From the NCBI RefSeq assembly GCF_021354595.1, contig NZ_JADWYJ010000004.1, positions 601,377-665,376 on the forward strand: a stretch of DNA of 64,000 nt. The letters are read 5' to 3'. The notes under the pieces were generated by a model, which worked only from the letters and a program-made list of their open reading frames with translations, had not been told where the DNA came from and did not search any database. Source of the DNA: Maribellus sp. CM-23. GTDB lineage: Bacteria > Bacteroidota > Bacteroidia > Bacteroidales > Prolixibacteraceae. Positions 36,747 through 45,240 of the stretch are shown here, one piece after another (the stretch's first letter is position 1; each line of letters opens with the position of its first letter). The position numbers were made by a program, and so were the translations under genes.

Positions 36747-39247
36747 GAGTAGTTATTATCTGCATATTAATCATTTTAACCAATTCGTTTTGGGCAAGGG
36801 CTCAGGAATCAAACGATTTGAAATTGTGGTACAACAAGCCTGCTTTTCAATTTACCGAAGCACTTCCGGTTGGCAACGGACGTTTGGGGGCAATGGTTTT
36901 CGGACAGACCGGAAAAGAACGGATTTTGCTGAATGAAAATACTCTTTGGTCCGGACGCCCGCACAATGCTAATAATCCAAAGGCACAGGAAACCATCAAA
37001 AAAGCACAGGCTTTAATTTTTGAAGGTAAATATGAAGAGGCGAACAACATTTGTAAAGACATTCTTTCTCTTACCGAAAAGAATTTCCTGAGTTTTGGAT
37101 CGTACCAATTGCTCGGTAACCTTTGGCTCGATTTTACTTCAGCAAAAGAATACCGGACATTTGCCCCCATTCAATATTGCGATACGGATTATAGAAATGA
37201 ATTGAACCTGCAACATGGATTGGTGAAAACCAGTTATTTAGTGGCTCCTGAAACCCAATATAACAGGGAAATTTTTGTTTCTGAGAAGGATCAGGTAATT
37301 GCAGTTCGGATTACTTGCTCCAAACCGGGAAGTATTGATTTAACTGTTTCGATGGATCGTCCGGGCAGGATGAAAGAAGGTTTGCCCCGACCAATAAAAC
37401 GGAATTGCTCGGGCAATACGGAATACAATCAGGCAAATGTTGTCGACAATACCGACCTTGTAATGATTGGCTGGCCGGATAACGGAAAAGGAGAGAAGTG
37501 GCTGAAATATGTGGCCCGGGCTCGGGTATTAACAAGTGGAGGTGAAATTATTTCAGGCACTACCGGCATCGAAGTGCAGGGAGCTGATACAGTTACGATT
37601 TACATTTCAGGAGCTACAAATTACAAGTCTCGTATGGCGGAGTTTCTGGATGACAAAACTGCTGATTTTGATGATCCTGAAATTGTATGCGAAAAGCAAT
37701 TGGACAAAGCTTCTTTGCGCGGGTATGATAAAATTCTGCAAGAACATATTGCAAGACATCAGGAAATGTTCACCCGTGTAAGTCTGGACCTGGGAAAAAC
37801 AGAAAAAAACAGACGTTTGCTTCCAACTGATATTCGTTTAAAACAGTACCAAAAAGATTACAATGATCCGGAACTGGAAGCTTTGTTTTTTCAACTGGGG
37901 CGTTACCTGATGATAAGTGGTTCCCGTCCAGGGCAATTGCCAATGAACCTTCAGGGCTTGTGGTGCCAGGATTTAGATGCTCCGTGGCAGGCCGATTACC
38001 ATCTGGATGCAAACCTTCAGATGAATTACTGGCAGGCCGACCTTGTTAACCTTTCCGAATGTTTCGAACCACTTGAGAGTTACACCAAACTGCTTAGCCA
38101 GACATGTGCTGTTACAGCCAAAGAAACGTATGGCTCTCGTGGTTGGGTGGGACATACGTTGGCCAGTGCCTGGGGATTTTCTGAACCACACCGCTACACC
38201 AGTTATGGTTTGTTTTCAGCCGGAGGTTCCTGGCTTTGCCAGAATTTATGGGACCATTATGCTTTTAATCTCGACAAGGATTACCTGAAACGCATTTATC
38301 CCATATTAAAAGGAGCAGTATTGTTTTACATGGATTACATGGTGAAACATCCCGAATATGGTTACCTGGTTACCTGTCCGGCAAATTCGCCGGAAAATAA
38401 TTTTATGCCGTTTTCTGGTAAAGAGAAGGAATATGCAAATACCGCCGGCCCGGCAATGGATACGCAAATGATAAAAGAACTGCTTGCAAATACCATTGAA
38501 GCCAGTCGGATTCTGAACGTAGATAAAAACTTCTGTCGCGAAATGATTAAAATGAAAAAACAACTCGCGCCGGATAAGATTGGAAAACACGGACAAATTC
38601 AGGAATGGCTGGAAGACTACAAAGAGTACGATGTTAATCATCGCCATATTTCTCATTTGTTTGCTCTGTATCCCGGAACTCAGTTTACTTTCAAAGACAC
38701 GCCTGAATTGATGGAAGCGGCTAAGGTTACACTAAACCGCAGATATTCAAAACCGGAAGACATGTATTGGGGAGCCGCAGCTGCTTGGGGAGTTGCTTGT
38801 TGGGCGAGACTTCAGGAGGGCGATAAAGCGCACGAAAAGCTAAGTAAAGATGTGATCGGGATTAGTTGGGATAACTTGTTGGGAAGGTGTGTCAACTTTT
38901 TCCAGATCGATGCAAACCTGGCCGGCACTGCGGCTATTGCAGAAATGATAATCCAAAGTTATGATGGAACAATCCATTTACTTCCTGCATTGCCTTCCAA
39001 TTGGGCTGATGGAAAAGTATCAGGATTAAAAGCACGGGGTGGTTTTATTGTTGACATTAAATGGGCAGAAGGAAAATTGGTAAAAGCCACCATTGCAGCA
39101 AGTCAGGAAGGAACCTGCCGGATACACGCGAATACAGCAATTTCAATATCGGGAGTAGCTACAAAAAATGAAACGGCAGACAATACTGTTTTGACTTTTC
39201 AGACCGAAAAAAACAAGCAATACATAGTAACAGCAACTAAGAACTAA
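36743..39247 (+). CDS. GH95 alpha-L-fucosidase/alpha-L-galactosidase
   Basis: 834 residues, a normal GH95 length. Signal peptide ending near FWARAQ. Family opening LKLWYNKPAFQFTEALPVGN and GRLGAMVFGQTGKERILLNENTLWSG, a beta-sandwich N-domain to about 290, a linker, and an (alpha/alpha)6 catalytic domain with QGLWCQDLDAPWQADYHLDA, NLQMNYWQADLVNL and VNHRHISHLFALYPG. GH95 members are inverting and cleave alpha-1,2-L-fucose or alpha-L-galactose; the choice cannot be made from sequence by eye. ATG overlaps the preceding stop (ATGA at 36743-36746), so the two are translationally coupled. Confidence 0.94.
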   Translation: MRVVIICILIILTNSFWARAQESNDLKLWYNKPAFQFTEALPVGNGRLGAMVFGQTGKERILLNENTLWSGRPHNANNPKAQETIKKAQALIFEGKYEEANNICKDILSLTEKNFLSFGSYQLLGNLWLDFTSAKEYRTFAPIQYCDTDYRNELNLQHGLVKTSYLVAPETQYNREIFVSEKDQVIAVRITCSKPGSIDLTVSMDRPGRMKEGLPRPIKRNCSGNTEYNQANVVDNTDLVMIGWPDNGKGEKWLKYVARARVLTSGGEIISGTTGIEVQGADTVTIYISGATNYKSRMAEFLDDKTADFDDPEIVCEKQLDKASLRGYDKILQEHIARHQEMFTRVSLDLGKTEKNRRLLPTDIRLKQYQKDYNDPELEALFFQLGRYLMISGSRPGQLPMNLQGLWCQDLDAPWQADYHLDANLQMNYWQADLVNLSECFEPLESYTKLLSQTCAVTAKETYGSRGWVGHTLASAWGFSEPHRYTSYGLFSAGGSWLCQNLWDHYAFNLDKDYLKRIYPILKGAVLFYMDYMVKHPEYGYLVTCPANSPENNFMPFSGKEKEYANTAGPAMDTQMIKELLANTIEASRILNVDKNFCREMIKMKKQLAPDKIGKHGQIQEWLEDYKEYDVNHRHISHLFALYPGTQFTFKDTPELMEAAKVTLNRRYSKPEDMYWGAAAAWGVACWARLQEGDKAHEKLSKDVIGISWDNLLGRCVNFFQIDANLAGTAAIAEMIIQSYDGTIHLLPALPSNWADGKVSGLKARGGFIVDIKWAEGKLVKATIAASQEGTCRIHANTAISISGVATKNETADNTVLTFQTEKNKQYIVTATKN

Positions 39248-39258
39248 ACTTAGAATAA

Positions 39259-40359
39259 ATGACTCAGAGTAATCAATCATCAGAACGACTATTGTCCCTT
39301 GATTTTTTCAGGGGCTTAACCATGTTTCTGTTAATTGCCGAATTTACCCGTTTATTTTGGTACATGCACGTTCCCGAATTAGAAGGAACAGTAATTTACT
39401 TTCTTGGGAATCAATTGCGCCATCATCCGTGGCATGGTTTGTATGCCTGGGATTTGGTTCAGCCTTTCTTTATGTTTATTGTAGGTGTGGCCATGCCGCT
39501 GTCGTATGCTAAAAGAATTAAAAGAGGTGAAGAGTATTCCCGGATTTTCAAACATATCGCACTTCGTTGTTTTTTACTTCTTTTTTTGGGATGGTTTTTG
39601 GCATGTATTTCGGCCGGAGAAATTATTTTCTTTTTTCAGAATGTGCTGGCCCAGCTTTCGGTAACCATCCTGATTGCTTTTCTGATTATGCGCAAAAAGG
39701 TGGTTCATCAAATTCTGATATCTGTCGGATTATTGGTCATCACAGAATTGCTTTACCGTTTTTTCGGGGTAGAAGGATTTGATCAGGCTTTTACTCCGGA
39801 TAAAAACTTTGGAGCCTGGGTGGATATGCAAATTTCCGGTGCGTTGTCGAGCGGGCACTGGGTGTCGTTTAATGCGATTCCAACGGCGGCTCATACCATT
39901 TGGGGTGTTTTGGCCGGAAAGCTTTTAATGAGCAGCAAAACACAGCGATATAAATTGCAGGTATTGGTATTGGCCGGAATTGCCGGTTTGGCCATTGGAT
40001 ATGGTTTGGATTCAGTAACTCCGATAATCAAAAGAATATCAACCTCAACTTTTGTTTTTGCAAGCGGCGGGTGGACATTCCTGGCACTGGCATTTTCATT
40101 CTGGTTAATCGACATGATGAAAGTAAAAAAGGGGGTGAAATTTTTTGCCATTGTAGGAATGAACCCTTTGTTTATCTATTTATTCGCTCATGTTGGAGGT
40201 GCACAACTGGTAAGGCAGGTTGTATTTCCGGTTGCAAATTCAGGATTAAGCTGGGCCGGCGAACTTACTGTAAATATAGCAGCAAGCATTATGGCTTTGA
40301 TGGGTCTGTGGTACATCTGCTACTGGCTATATAAACGTAAAATTTTTATAAAAATATAG
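39259..40359 (+). CDS. Membrane acyltransferase of the DUF5009/HGSNAT-like family
   Basis: 366 residues with about ten predicted transmembrane helices and no cleaved signal. The start SSERLLSLDFFRGLTMFLLI and WHGLYAWDLVQPFFMFIVGVAMPLSY are the family signature (compare heparan-alpha-glucosaminide N-acetyltransferase and bacterial NagX-like proteins). FNAIPTAAHTIWGVLAGKLLM and FFAIVGMNPLFIYLFAHVGG follow. Relatives move an acetyl group from cytoplasmic acetyl-CoA to a sugar on the far side of the membrane. In a PUL this is widespread but poorly understood. The gene is 11 bp after GH95 and abuts the hydrolase gene with its stop. Whether it acetylates a released amino sugar or another compound is unknown. 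Confidence 0.85.
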   Translation: MTQSNQSSERLLSLDFFRGLTMFLLIAEFTRLFWYMHVPELEGTVIYFLGNQLRHHPWHGLYAWDLVQPFFMFIVGVAMPLSYAKRIKRGEEYSRIFKHIALRCFLLLFLGWFLACISAGEIIFFFQNVLAQLSVTILIAFLIMRKKVVHQILISVGLLVITELLYRFFGVEGFDQAFTPDKNFGAWVDMQISGALSSGHWVSFNAIPTAAHTIWGVLAGKLLMSSKTQRYKLQVLVLAGIAGLAIGYGLDSVTPIIKRISTSTFVFASGGWTFLALAFSFWLIDMMKVKKGVKFFAIVGMNPLFIYLFAHVGGAQLVRQVVFPVANSGLSWAGELTVNIAASIMALMGLWYICYWLYKRKIFIKI

Positions 40360-40362
40360 GTG

Positions 40363-41370
40363 ATGGGAAGGATGCATAAATACATATTCTCTATCGTTGT
40401 TTTTGGAATTATTCTTTTGCAGAATGAACAGGTGAAAGCATTTCCAGGAAAGCCAATTGAAAAGATTTCAAAAACTGAGAAAACTCCCGAAAATGGATGG
40501 AGTGAAGAATTCGATGTGGTAGAAATTGCTTCACATCCCGATGGATACGTACACAAGGCATATTTCTATCCGAGCAAATCTGAGAATCCGAAACCTCTTG
40601 TGGTAAGCTTGCATACATGGAGCGGCGACTATCGGCAGAGTGACCCGATCGCTAATTTAAGCCTGGCAAAAGACCTGAATTATATTCATCCTGATTTCAG
40701 GGGACCCAATAGAACAAAGAATGCCTGTTGCAGTTGCTTGGCGCTACAGGATATTGACGAGGCAATTACTTACGCAATCGAAAACGGAAATGTCGACAAG
40801 GATGAAATTTATGTGATTGGTGAAAGCGGAGGTGGCTATGCAACATTAAGTTGTTTTATGAAATCAAAACATGCGATTAAAAAATTTAGTGCCTGGGTTC
40901 CCATTTCCAATTTAGTTGCATGGTATAGCGAAAACATTATTCGAAACGAAAGTTATGCTGATGATATTTTAGGATGTACTCAATCTGAAAACGGGGTTTT
41001 AAATGAACAGGTTGCCCGTGAGAAATCTCCGTTGTTTTGGGAAACTCCGGTTGGAAAACTTGCCAATACTGAGCTTTGTATTTATGCCGGTGTTTACGAC
41101 GGGCTTCAGGGAAGTGTCCCGATTACACATTCCATAAATTTTTACAACAAAGTATTGTCAGACTTTGGAGTACAGGATGCTTCAAAATATGTTTCTGATA
41201 AAGAAAAGCTGCATTTGTTGGAACACCGGAGCGCGCTGGGCCAATTTGGGATGATTGCCGACCGCGAAGTGTTTCTGCAAAAAGGATACGGGAACCTCAA
41301 GCTTGTAATATTTAAAGGAAGGCATGAAATGCTCAGCGAATATGCCTTTAATGAACTTCTAAAAAACTAG
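40363..41370 (+). CDS. Exported alpha/beta hydrolase (S9-like esterase/peptidase)
   Basis: 335 residues from the ATG at 40363; GTG at 40360 and ATG at 40372 are alternatives, and the last gives the cleanest signal peptide (MHKYIFSIVVFGIILLQNEQ). The alpha/beta-hydrolase fold shows the nucleophile elbow IGESGGGYATL (Ser about 157), PLVVSLHTWSGDYRQ near the oxyanion hole and KGRHEMLSEYAF with the likely catalytic His. The Cys cluster NACCSCLALQ at about 123-132 is unusual. Close relatives are prolyl-oligopeptidase-like proteins common in glycan loci, where several act as acyl or acetyl esterases. It should act in the periplasm on an ester side group; no direct evidence for substrate. Start is directly after the stop of the acyltransferase gene. 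Confidence 0.8.
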   Translation: MGRMHKYIFSIVVFGIILLQNEQVKAFPGKPIEKISKTEKTPENGWSEEFDVVEIASHPDGYVHKAYFYPSKSENPKPLVVSLHTWSGDYRQSDPIANLSLAKDLNYIHPDFRGPNRTKNACCSCLALQDIDEAITYAIENGNVDKDEIYVIGESGGGYATLSCFMKSKHAIKKFSAWVPISNLVAWYSENIIRNESYADDILGCTQSENGVLNEQVAREKSPLFWETPVGKLANTELCIYAGVYDGLQGSVPITHSINFYNKVLSDFGVQDASKYVSDKEKLHLLEHRSALGQFGMIADREVFLQKGYGNLKLVIFKGRHEMLSEYAFNELLKN

Positions 41371-41405
41371 TATCAATCAATAAAAACATTAAAATCTGAA
41401 TAACT

Positions 41406-42803
41406 ATGGAATTATCAAGACGAAAATTTTTGACGGCAGTGAGTATGCTCGCAGCAGGAGCTGCTTTACCCGGAAATGCTTTTGGTTTTGGGGAAGCAAA
41501 CAAACTAAAAGTGGCTATTATTGGAGTCGGTATTCGTGGGGTTGATTTCTGGGGTAAAAGATTAGTCGATAAATACTCCGATATTTTGGAGTTTGTTGGT
41601 TTATGCGACAATAATCCCGGCAGGTTGGAACATGCCTTGAAATTTATGGGCGTGTCGTGCCCGACTTTCTCCGACTTTGAAAAAATGGTAACCCAAACCA
41701 AACCCGATTTGGTAATTGTAACTACCCGCGACTGTAACCACCATGAGTTTATTATCAAAGGCCTGGAAATGGGCTGCGATGTGTTAAGCGAAAAGCCGCT
41801 TACAACTGACGAGAACAAATGCCAGGCAATTATTGATGCCGAAAAGAAATCGAACAAAAAACTGATTGTTGGTTTTAACTATCGGTGGAGCCCTTATAAT
41901 ACCAAACTTAAGGAAATGCTGCGCGATAATGCCATCGGTAAACTTACTTCTGTCGATTTTCACTGGTATTTGAACACCTATCACGGGGCATCTTATTTCA
42001 GAAGATGGCACGGAATAAAAAATCAGGGCGGGTCTCTTTGGGTGCACAAAGCGACACACCATTTCGATTTGTTAAACTGGTGGATCGATTCTGATCCGGA
42101 AGAAGTTTTTGCATACGGTGATTTGGAACTTTATGGTAAAAACGGTCCTTTCAGGGGCGAAAATTGCAGGGTTTGCGAGCATAAAAACAAGTGTGATTTT
42201 TATTGGGACATTACCAGGGAGCAATTCATGATGGATCTTTATGCCAACAATGAAAAATACGATGGATATGTTCGCGACAATTGTCTGTTCCGCAACGAAA
42301 TTGATATTTACGATAAAATGTCGGCGCAGGTTAAATACAAGAACAATGTGATTGTAAATTATTCCCTGACTACTTATTCTCCTTTCGAAGGTTGGAGGGT
42401 TTGCTTTAACGGTACAGATGGCCGGATTGAAGCATGGATTGATATTCCTTACCAGGAAAAAATGTCGGTTGAACAAGCTGAAATGCATGCCCGCGAAATG
42501 GATCAGTCTGGTGCTGATGTTCTTAGTGCAGAACCTGTTGTTCTCCATAATCTTTGGGAAGATTTTAAAATTATTAAAGTCAAGATGGAACGCGGCGGAC
42601 ACGGTGGTGGCGACAAACGCTTACACGACAAAGTATTTTTACATCCCGATAAAAAAGATGAATTTGACCGCGCTGCCGGTTTAAGAGACGGTGCCATGTC
42701 GGTTCTGATTGGAATTGCAGCCCGGAAAAGTATCGAAAGCGGCAAACCAATTCAAATTGAAAAACTGACCAGCTTAAAACCAGAAGTAAAAAGAATAGTT
42801 TAA
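41406..42803 (+). CDS. Tat-exported Gfo/Idh/MocA-family protein (GH109-like)
   Basis: 465 residues. Twin-arginine signal SRRKFLTAVSMLAAGAA. Rossmann-type NAD-binding motif KVAIIGVGIRG (about 35-45), EKPLTTDE (the conserved EKP), the C-terminal substrate domain with GGSLWVHKATHHFDLLNWW (His pair expected in catalysis). A Cys motif CRVCEHKNKCDFYW (about 258-271) is inserted and recurs in exported members of this superfamily. Some exported Gfo/Idh/MocA proteins are GH109 glycosidases that use NAD+ without net redox change, and that would fit a periplasmic location better than a dehydrogenase. The sequence alone does not distinguish them. Lies 35 bp after the hydrolase gene. Confidence 0.85.
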   Translation: MELSRRKFLTAVSMLAAGAALPGNAFGFGEANKLKVAIIGVGIRGVDFWGKRLVDKYSDILEFVGLCDNNPGRLEHALKFMGVSCPTFSDFEKMVTQTKPDLVIVTTRDCNHHEFIIKGLEMGCDVLSEKPLTTDENKCQAIIDAEKKSNKKLIVGFNYRWSPYNTKLKEMLRDNAIGKLTSVDFHWYLNTYHGASYFRRWHGIKNQGGSLWVHKATHHFDLLNWWIDSDPEEVFAYGDLELYGKNGPFRGENCRVCEHKNKCDFYWDITREQFMMDLYANNEKYDGYVRDNCLFRNEIDIYDKMSAQVKYKNNVIVNYSLTTYSPFEGWRVCFNGTDGRIEAWIDIPYQEKMSVEQAEMHAREMDQSGADVLSAEPVVLHNLWEDFKIIKVKMERGGHGGGDKRLHDKVFLHPDKKDEFDRAAGLRDGAMSVLIGIAARKSIESGKPIQIEKLTSLKPEVKRIV

Positions 42804-42815
42804 GCGGGCATCTTT

Positions 42816-42849
42816 GTTCAGCATTACCCGGTTTCGGGTAATGCTGAAC
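42816..42849. terminator. Strong hairpin without T tract after the Gfo/Idh/MocA gene
   Basis: A 15-bp perfect stem (42816-42830 with 42835-42849, arms GTTCAGCATTACCCG and its complement) with a GTTT loop lies 13 nt after the stop codon. The 3' side is CTGAATAATTC, so there is no U tract. It may work as a partial terminator, a pause, or an mRNA stability element that divides the long enzyme run in two. Confidence 0.6.
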
Positions 42850-42915
42850 TGAATAATTCAATGTCTTTGTATCCTTCATTTTATCCGAACCAAAGTTTGA
42901 TCATAAAACCTAATA

Positions 42916-45207
42916 ATGAAAGAAAATAAAACGAATATAAAAAGTAGTTTGTCTGTTGTATATGTGCTTTTGGCTACTCTTGTTTTTTCCTGTGCACAAA
43001 AGGAGAAACAACCGGTAGATTATGTCGACCCTTTTATTTGTACGCAAGACGATCATGGGCACTGGCATCCCTCGGCACTGGCTCCGTTTGGCCTGGTTAA
43101 ATTGGGGCCTGATACTTACCCTGGAAGTTTAAAAGCCGATGGCGATTTTGGAAAATCTGGCTATAATTATTCCGACGATATGGTGCGTGGATTTTCGCAT
43201 TCGCACAAAGGCAGTTCTGGTGGTGGCCCCATATGCGATCGTGCTGGAAGGTTGTCGATTATGCCTTTTACCAAAACGCCTACTCCTGAATTTCTTTCAA
43301 ATCCTCTGGCTTCAATCGATAAGAGAACGGAAAAAGCCAGTCCGGGGTACTACTCCGTTAATTTTGCCGATCGTGAAATCATTGCCGAGTTAACAGCTTC
43401 AACTCATGTCGGTTTTCATAAATACACCTTTGAAGAAGGAAAGAATGCGCAAATTTTCCTGAATGAAGGTAATAAAGAACGCAGTGCCTACATATCAGTG
43501 ACGAAGGTAGATGATTACCGTCTGGAAGGTTACTTGGCTTATTACGCAGGGATTTATTTTACCGTTGAATTTAATCAGCCAATAAACTCATTTAAAATAT
43601 GGGACGGAAAAAAACTGGAACAGCATTCTGCCATTGATAAACAAAATGATGGCGGAGTTGTGTGCGATTTTGGAGACCTGAAAGGGGACGCTCTTTTAAT
43701 AAAGGTTGGCTTGTCGTTAACCGGTAACGAAGCTGCACGGGAAAACCTTTTGGCAGAATGCCCTGATTGGAATTTCAATAAAATAAAAAAACAAAGCTCT
43801 GACTTGTGGAACAAGCAGTTGAGTTCAATTACTGTAGAAGGTAAAAACGAGGAAGACAAAACTATTTTTTATACCGCCTTGTATCACTCTTGTTTTCTCC
43901 CAATTATTCAGTCTGATGTGGATGGCAATTATATGGGCATTGATAATGAAGTTCATAAAGCTGAAGGTTATAAGCATTATAATGGTTATGCTTTTTGGGA
44001 TTCGTTCCGCTCAAAATATCCGCTTTACAGCCTTTTGGCTCCCGATGTTTACCGGGATATTGTAAAGTCGTTGCGTGATATGTATTTCCAGGGGGGAGAT
44101 TGGAGTCCATTCCCGGAAAGTACGCACAAACCACATAGCAGTGGGTTTTTAGTAAGAGGAAAAACCGGAGGATTGGCACATAGTTCGTGCCGCCACGAGC
44201 ACATGCTGAAGGTAATGACTGATGCCTATTTTAAAAACTTATTCGATATTGAACTTGAGACGGTTTATCCGCATATCCGTAAAGAAACCATGTTGCAGAT
44301 GCCGGAAAAGTATGACGAAATAGGATATATTCCTGCTCGTCCAGACCAAACCGGTGAATACAGTTGGGATAGCTGGAGTATGGCACAATTAGCAAAAGAG
44401 CTGGGGAATGAGGACGATTATAAGTATTTCATGAAACGCTCGGAATATTGGCGAAATACCTGGGATCCGTCCATCAAATTTTTCAGGGCGAGAGCTGCTG
44501 ATGGTTCCTGGCTCGATTTTCCTGAAGATCGCACTATAAACCGGGAAAAATACACCTATGAAGGAACGAAATGGCAATTTCGCTGGAATGTGTTACACGA
44601 TGTTGATGCTATGATTGAATTATTTGACGGTGAAGAAAATTTTGTGGATTCATTAAACTACTTTTTTGAAAATGATTTGTACACAGCCGGGAACCAAATT
44701 GATTTGCACATTCCGTTCCTGTATAATTTCGCAGGAGCTCCCTGGCTAACCCAAAAGTGGGTCCATAAAATGTTGAAAGAGCCGATGGTGCAGCTTTATG
44801 CAACGCATGGTTTTTTCCCGGAGCCTATTTACAGCCGTATATACAAAGCTACTCCCGATGGGTATTTACAGGAAATGGATTGCGATTATGGTTGTATGGC
44901 ATCGTGGTATAACATGAGTGCGATGGGTTTGTTCCAGGTTTGTCCCGGAGATCCGGTGTACCAGATCAGCTCTCCGATTTTTGATAAGATAACAATTCAG
45001 GCTGATCCGAAAATGAAGAATGGAAAAGCATTTGTAATTCAGGCTGAAAACTTAAGTAAAGACAATCATTTTATTCAGTCGGCAACCTTAAATGGAGAAC
45101 CAATTAATCGCTGTTGGATCAAACATGAAGAAATAGCCAAAGGAGGAGCGTTAGTCTTGAAAATGGGGGCGGAGCCAAATAAAGAATGGGGAAAAGAAGA
45201 CAGGTAA
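42916..45207 (+). CDS. GH92-like alpha-mannosidase lipoprotein, divergent
   Basis: 763 residues. Lipobox Cys26 (LATLVFSCAQKEK). The family opening is recognisable but altered: VDYVDPFICTQDDHGHWHP followed by ALAPFGLVKLGPDT, where typical members have VxPFIGT and GHTFPGA. SHKGSSGGGPICDRAGRLSI, GFLVRGKTGGLAHSSCRHE and, near the C-terminus, MDCDYGCMASWYNMSAMGL match the catalytic region of the family (usually DDCGQMSAWY) with changes. GH92 enzymes are calcium-dependent inverting exo-alpha-mannosidases. The altered residues suggest a different specificity, or a subfamily acting on another sugar. 112 bp after the preceding gene, 33 bp before the next. Confidence 0.85.
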   Translation: MKENKTNIKSSLSVVYVLLATLVFSCAQKEKQPVDYVDPFICTQDDHGHWHPSALAPFGLVKLGPDTYPGSLKADGDFGKSGYNYSDDMVRGFSHSHKGSSGGGPICDRAGRLSIMPFTKTPTPEFLSNPLASIDKRTEKASPGYYSVNFADREIIAELTASTHVGFHKYTFEEGKNAQIFLNEGNKERSAYISVTKVDDYRLEGYLAYYAGIYFTVEFNQPINSFKIWDGKKLEQHSAIDKQNDGGVVCDFGDLKGDALLIKVGLSLTGNEAARENLLAECPDWNFNKIKKQSSDLWNKQLSSITVEGKNEEDKTIFYTALYHSCFLPIIQSDVDGNYMGIDNEVHKAEGYKHYNGYAFWDSFRSKYPLYSLLAPDVYRDIVKSLRDMYFQGGDWSPFPESTHKPHSSGFLVRGKTGGLAHSSCRHEHMLKVMTDAYFKNLFDIELETVYPHIRKETMLQMPEKYDEIGYIPARPDQTGEYSWDSWSMAQLAKELGNEDDYKYFMKRSEYWRNTWDPSIKFFRARAADGSWLDFPEDRTINREKYTYEGTKWQFRWNVLHDVDAMIELFDGEENFVDSLNYFFENDLYTAGNQIDLHIPFLYNFAGAPWLTQKWVHKMLKEPMVQLYATHGFFPEPIYSRIYKATPDGYLQEMDCDYGCMASWYNMSAMGLFQVCPGDPVYQISSPIFDKITIQADPKMKNGKAFVIQAENLSKDNHFIQSATLNGEPINRCWIKHEEIAKGGALVLKMGAEPNKEWGKEDR

Positions 45208-45240
45208 TTATTGAAATAAAATCGAATAAAACACGATGAG

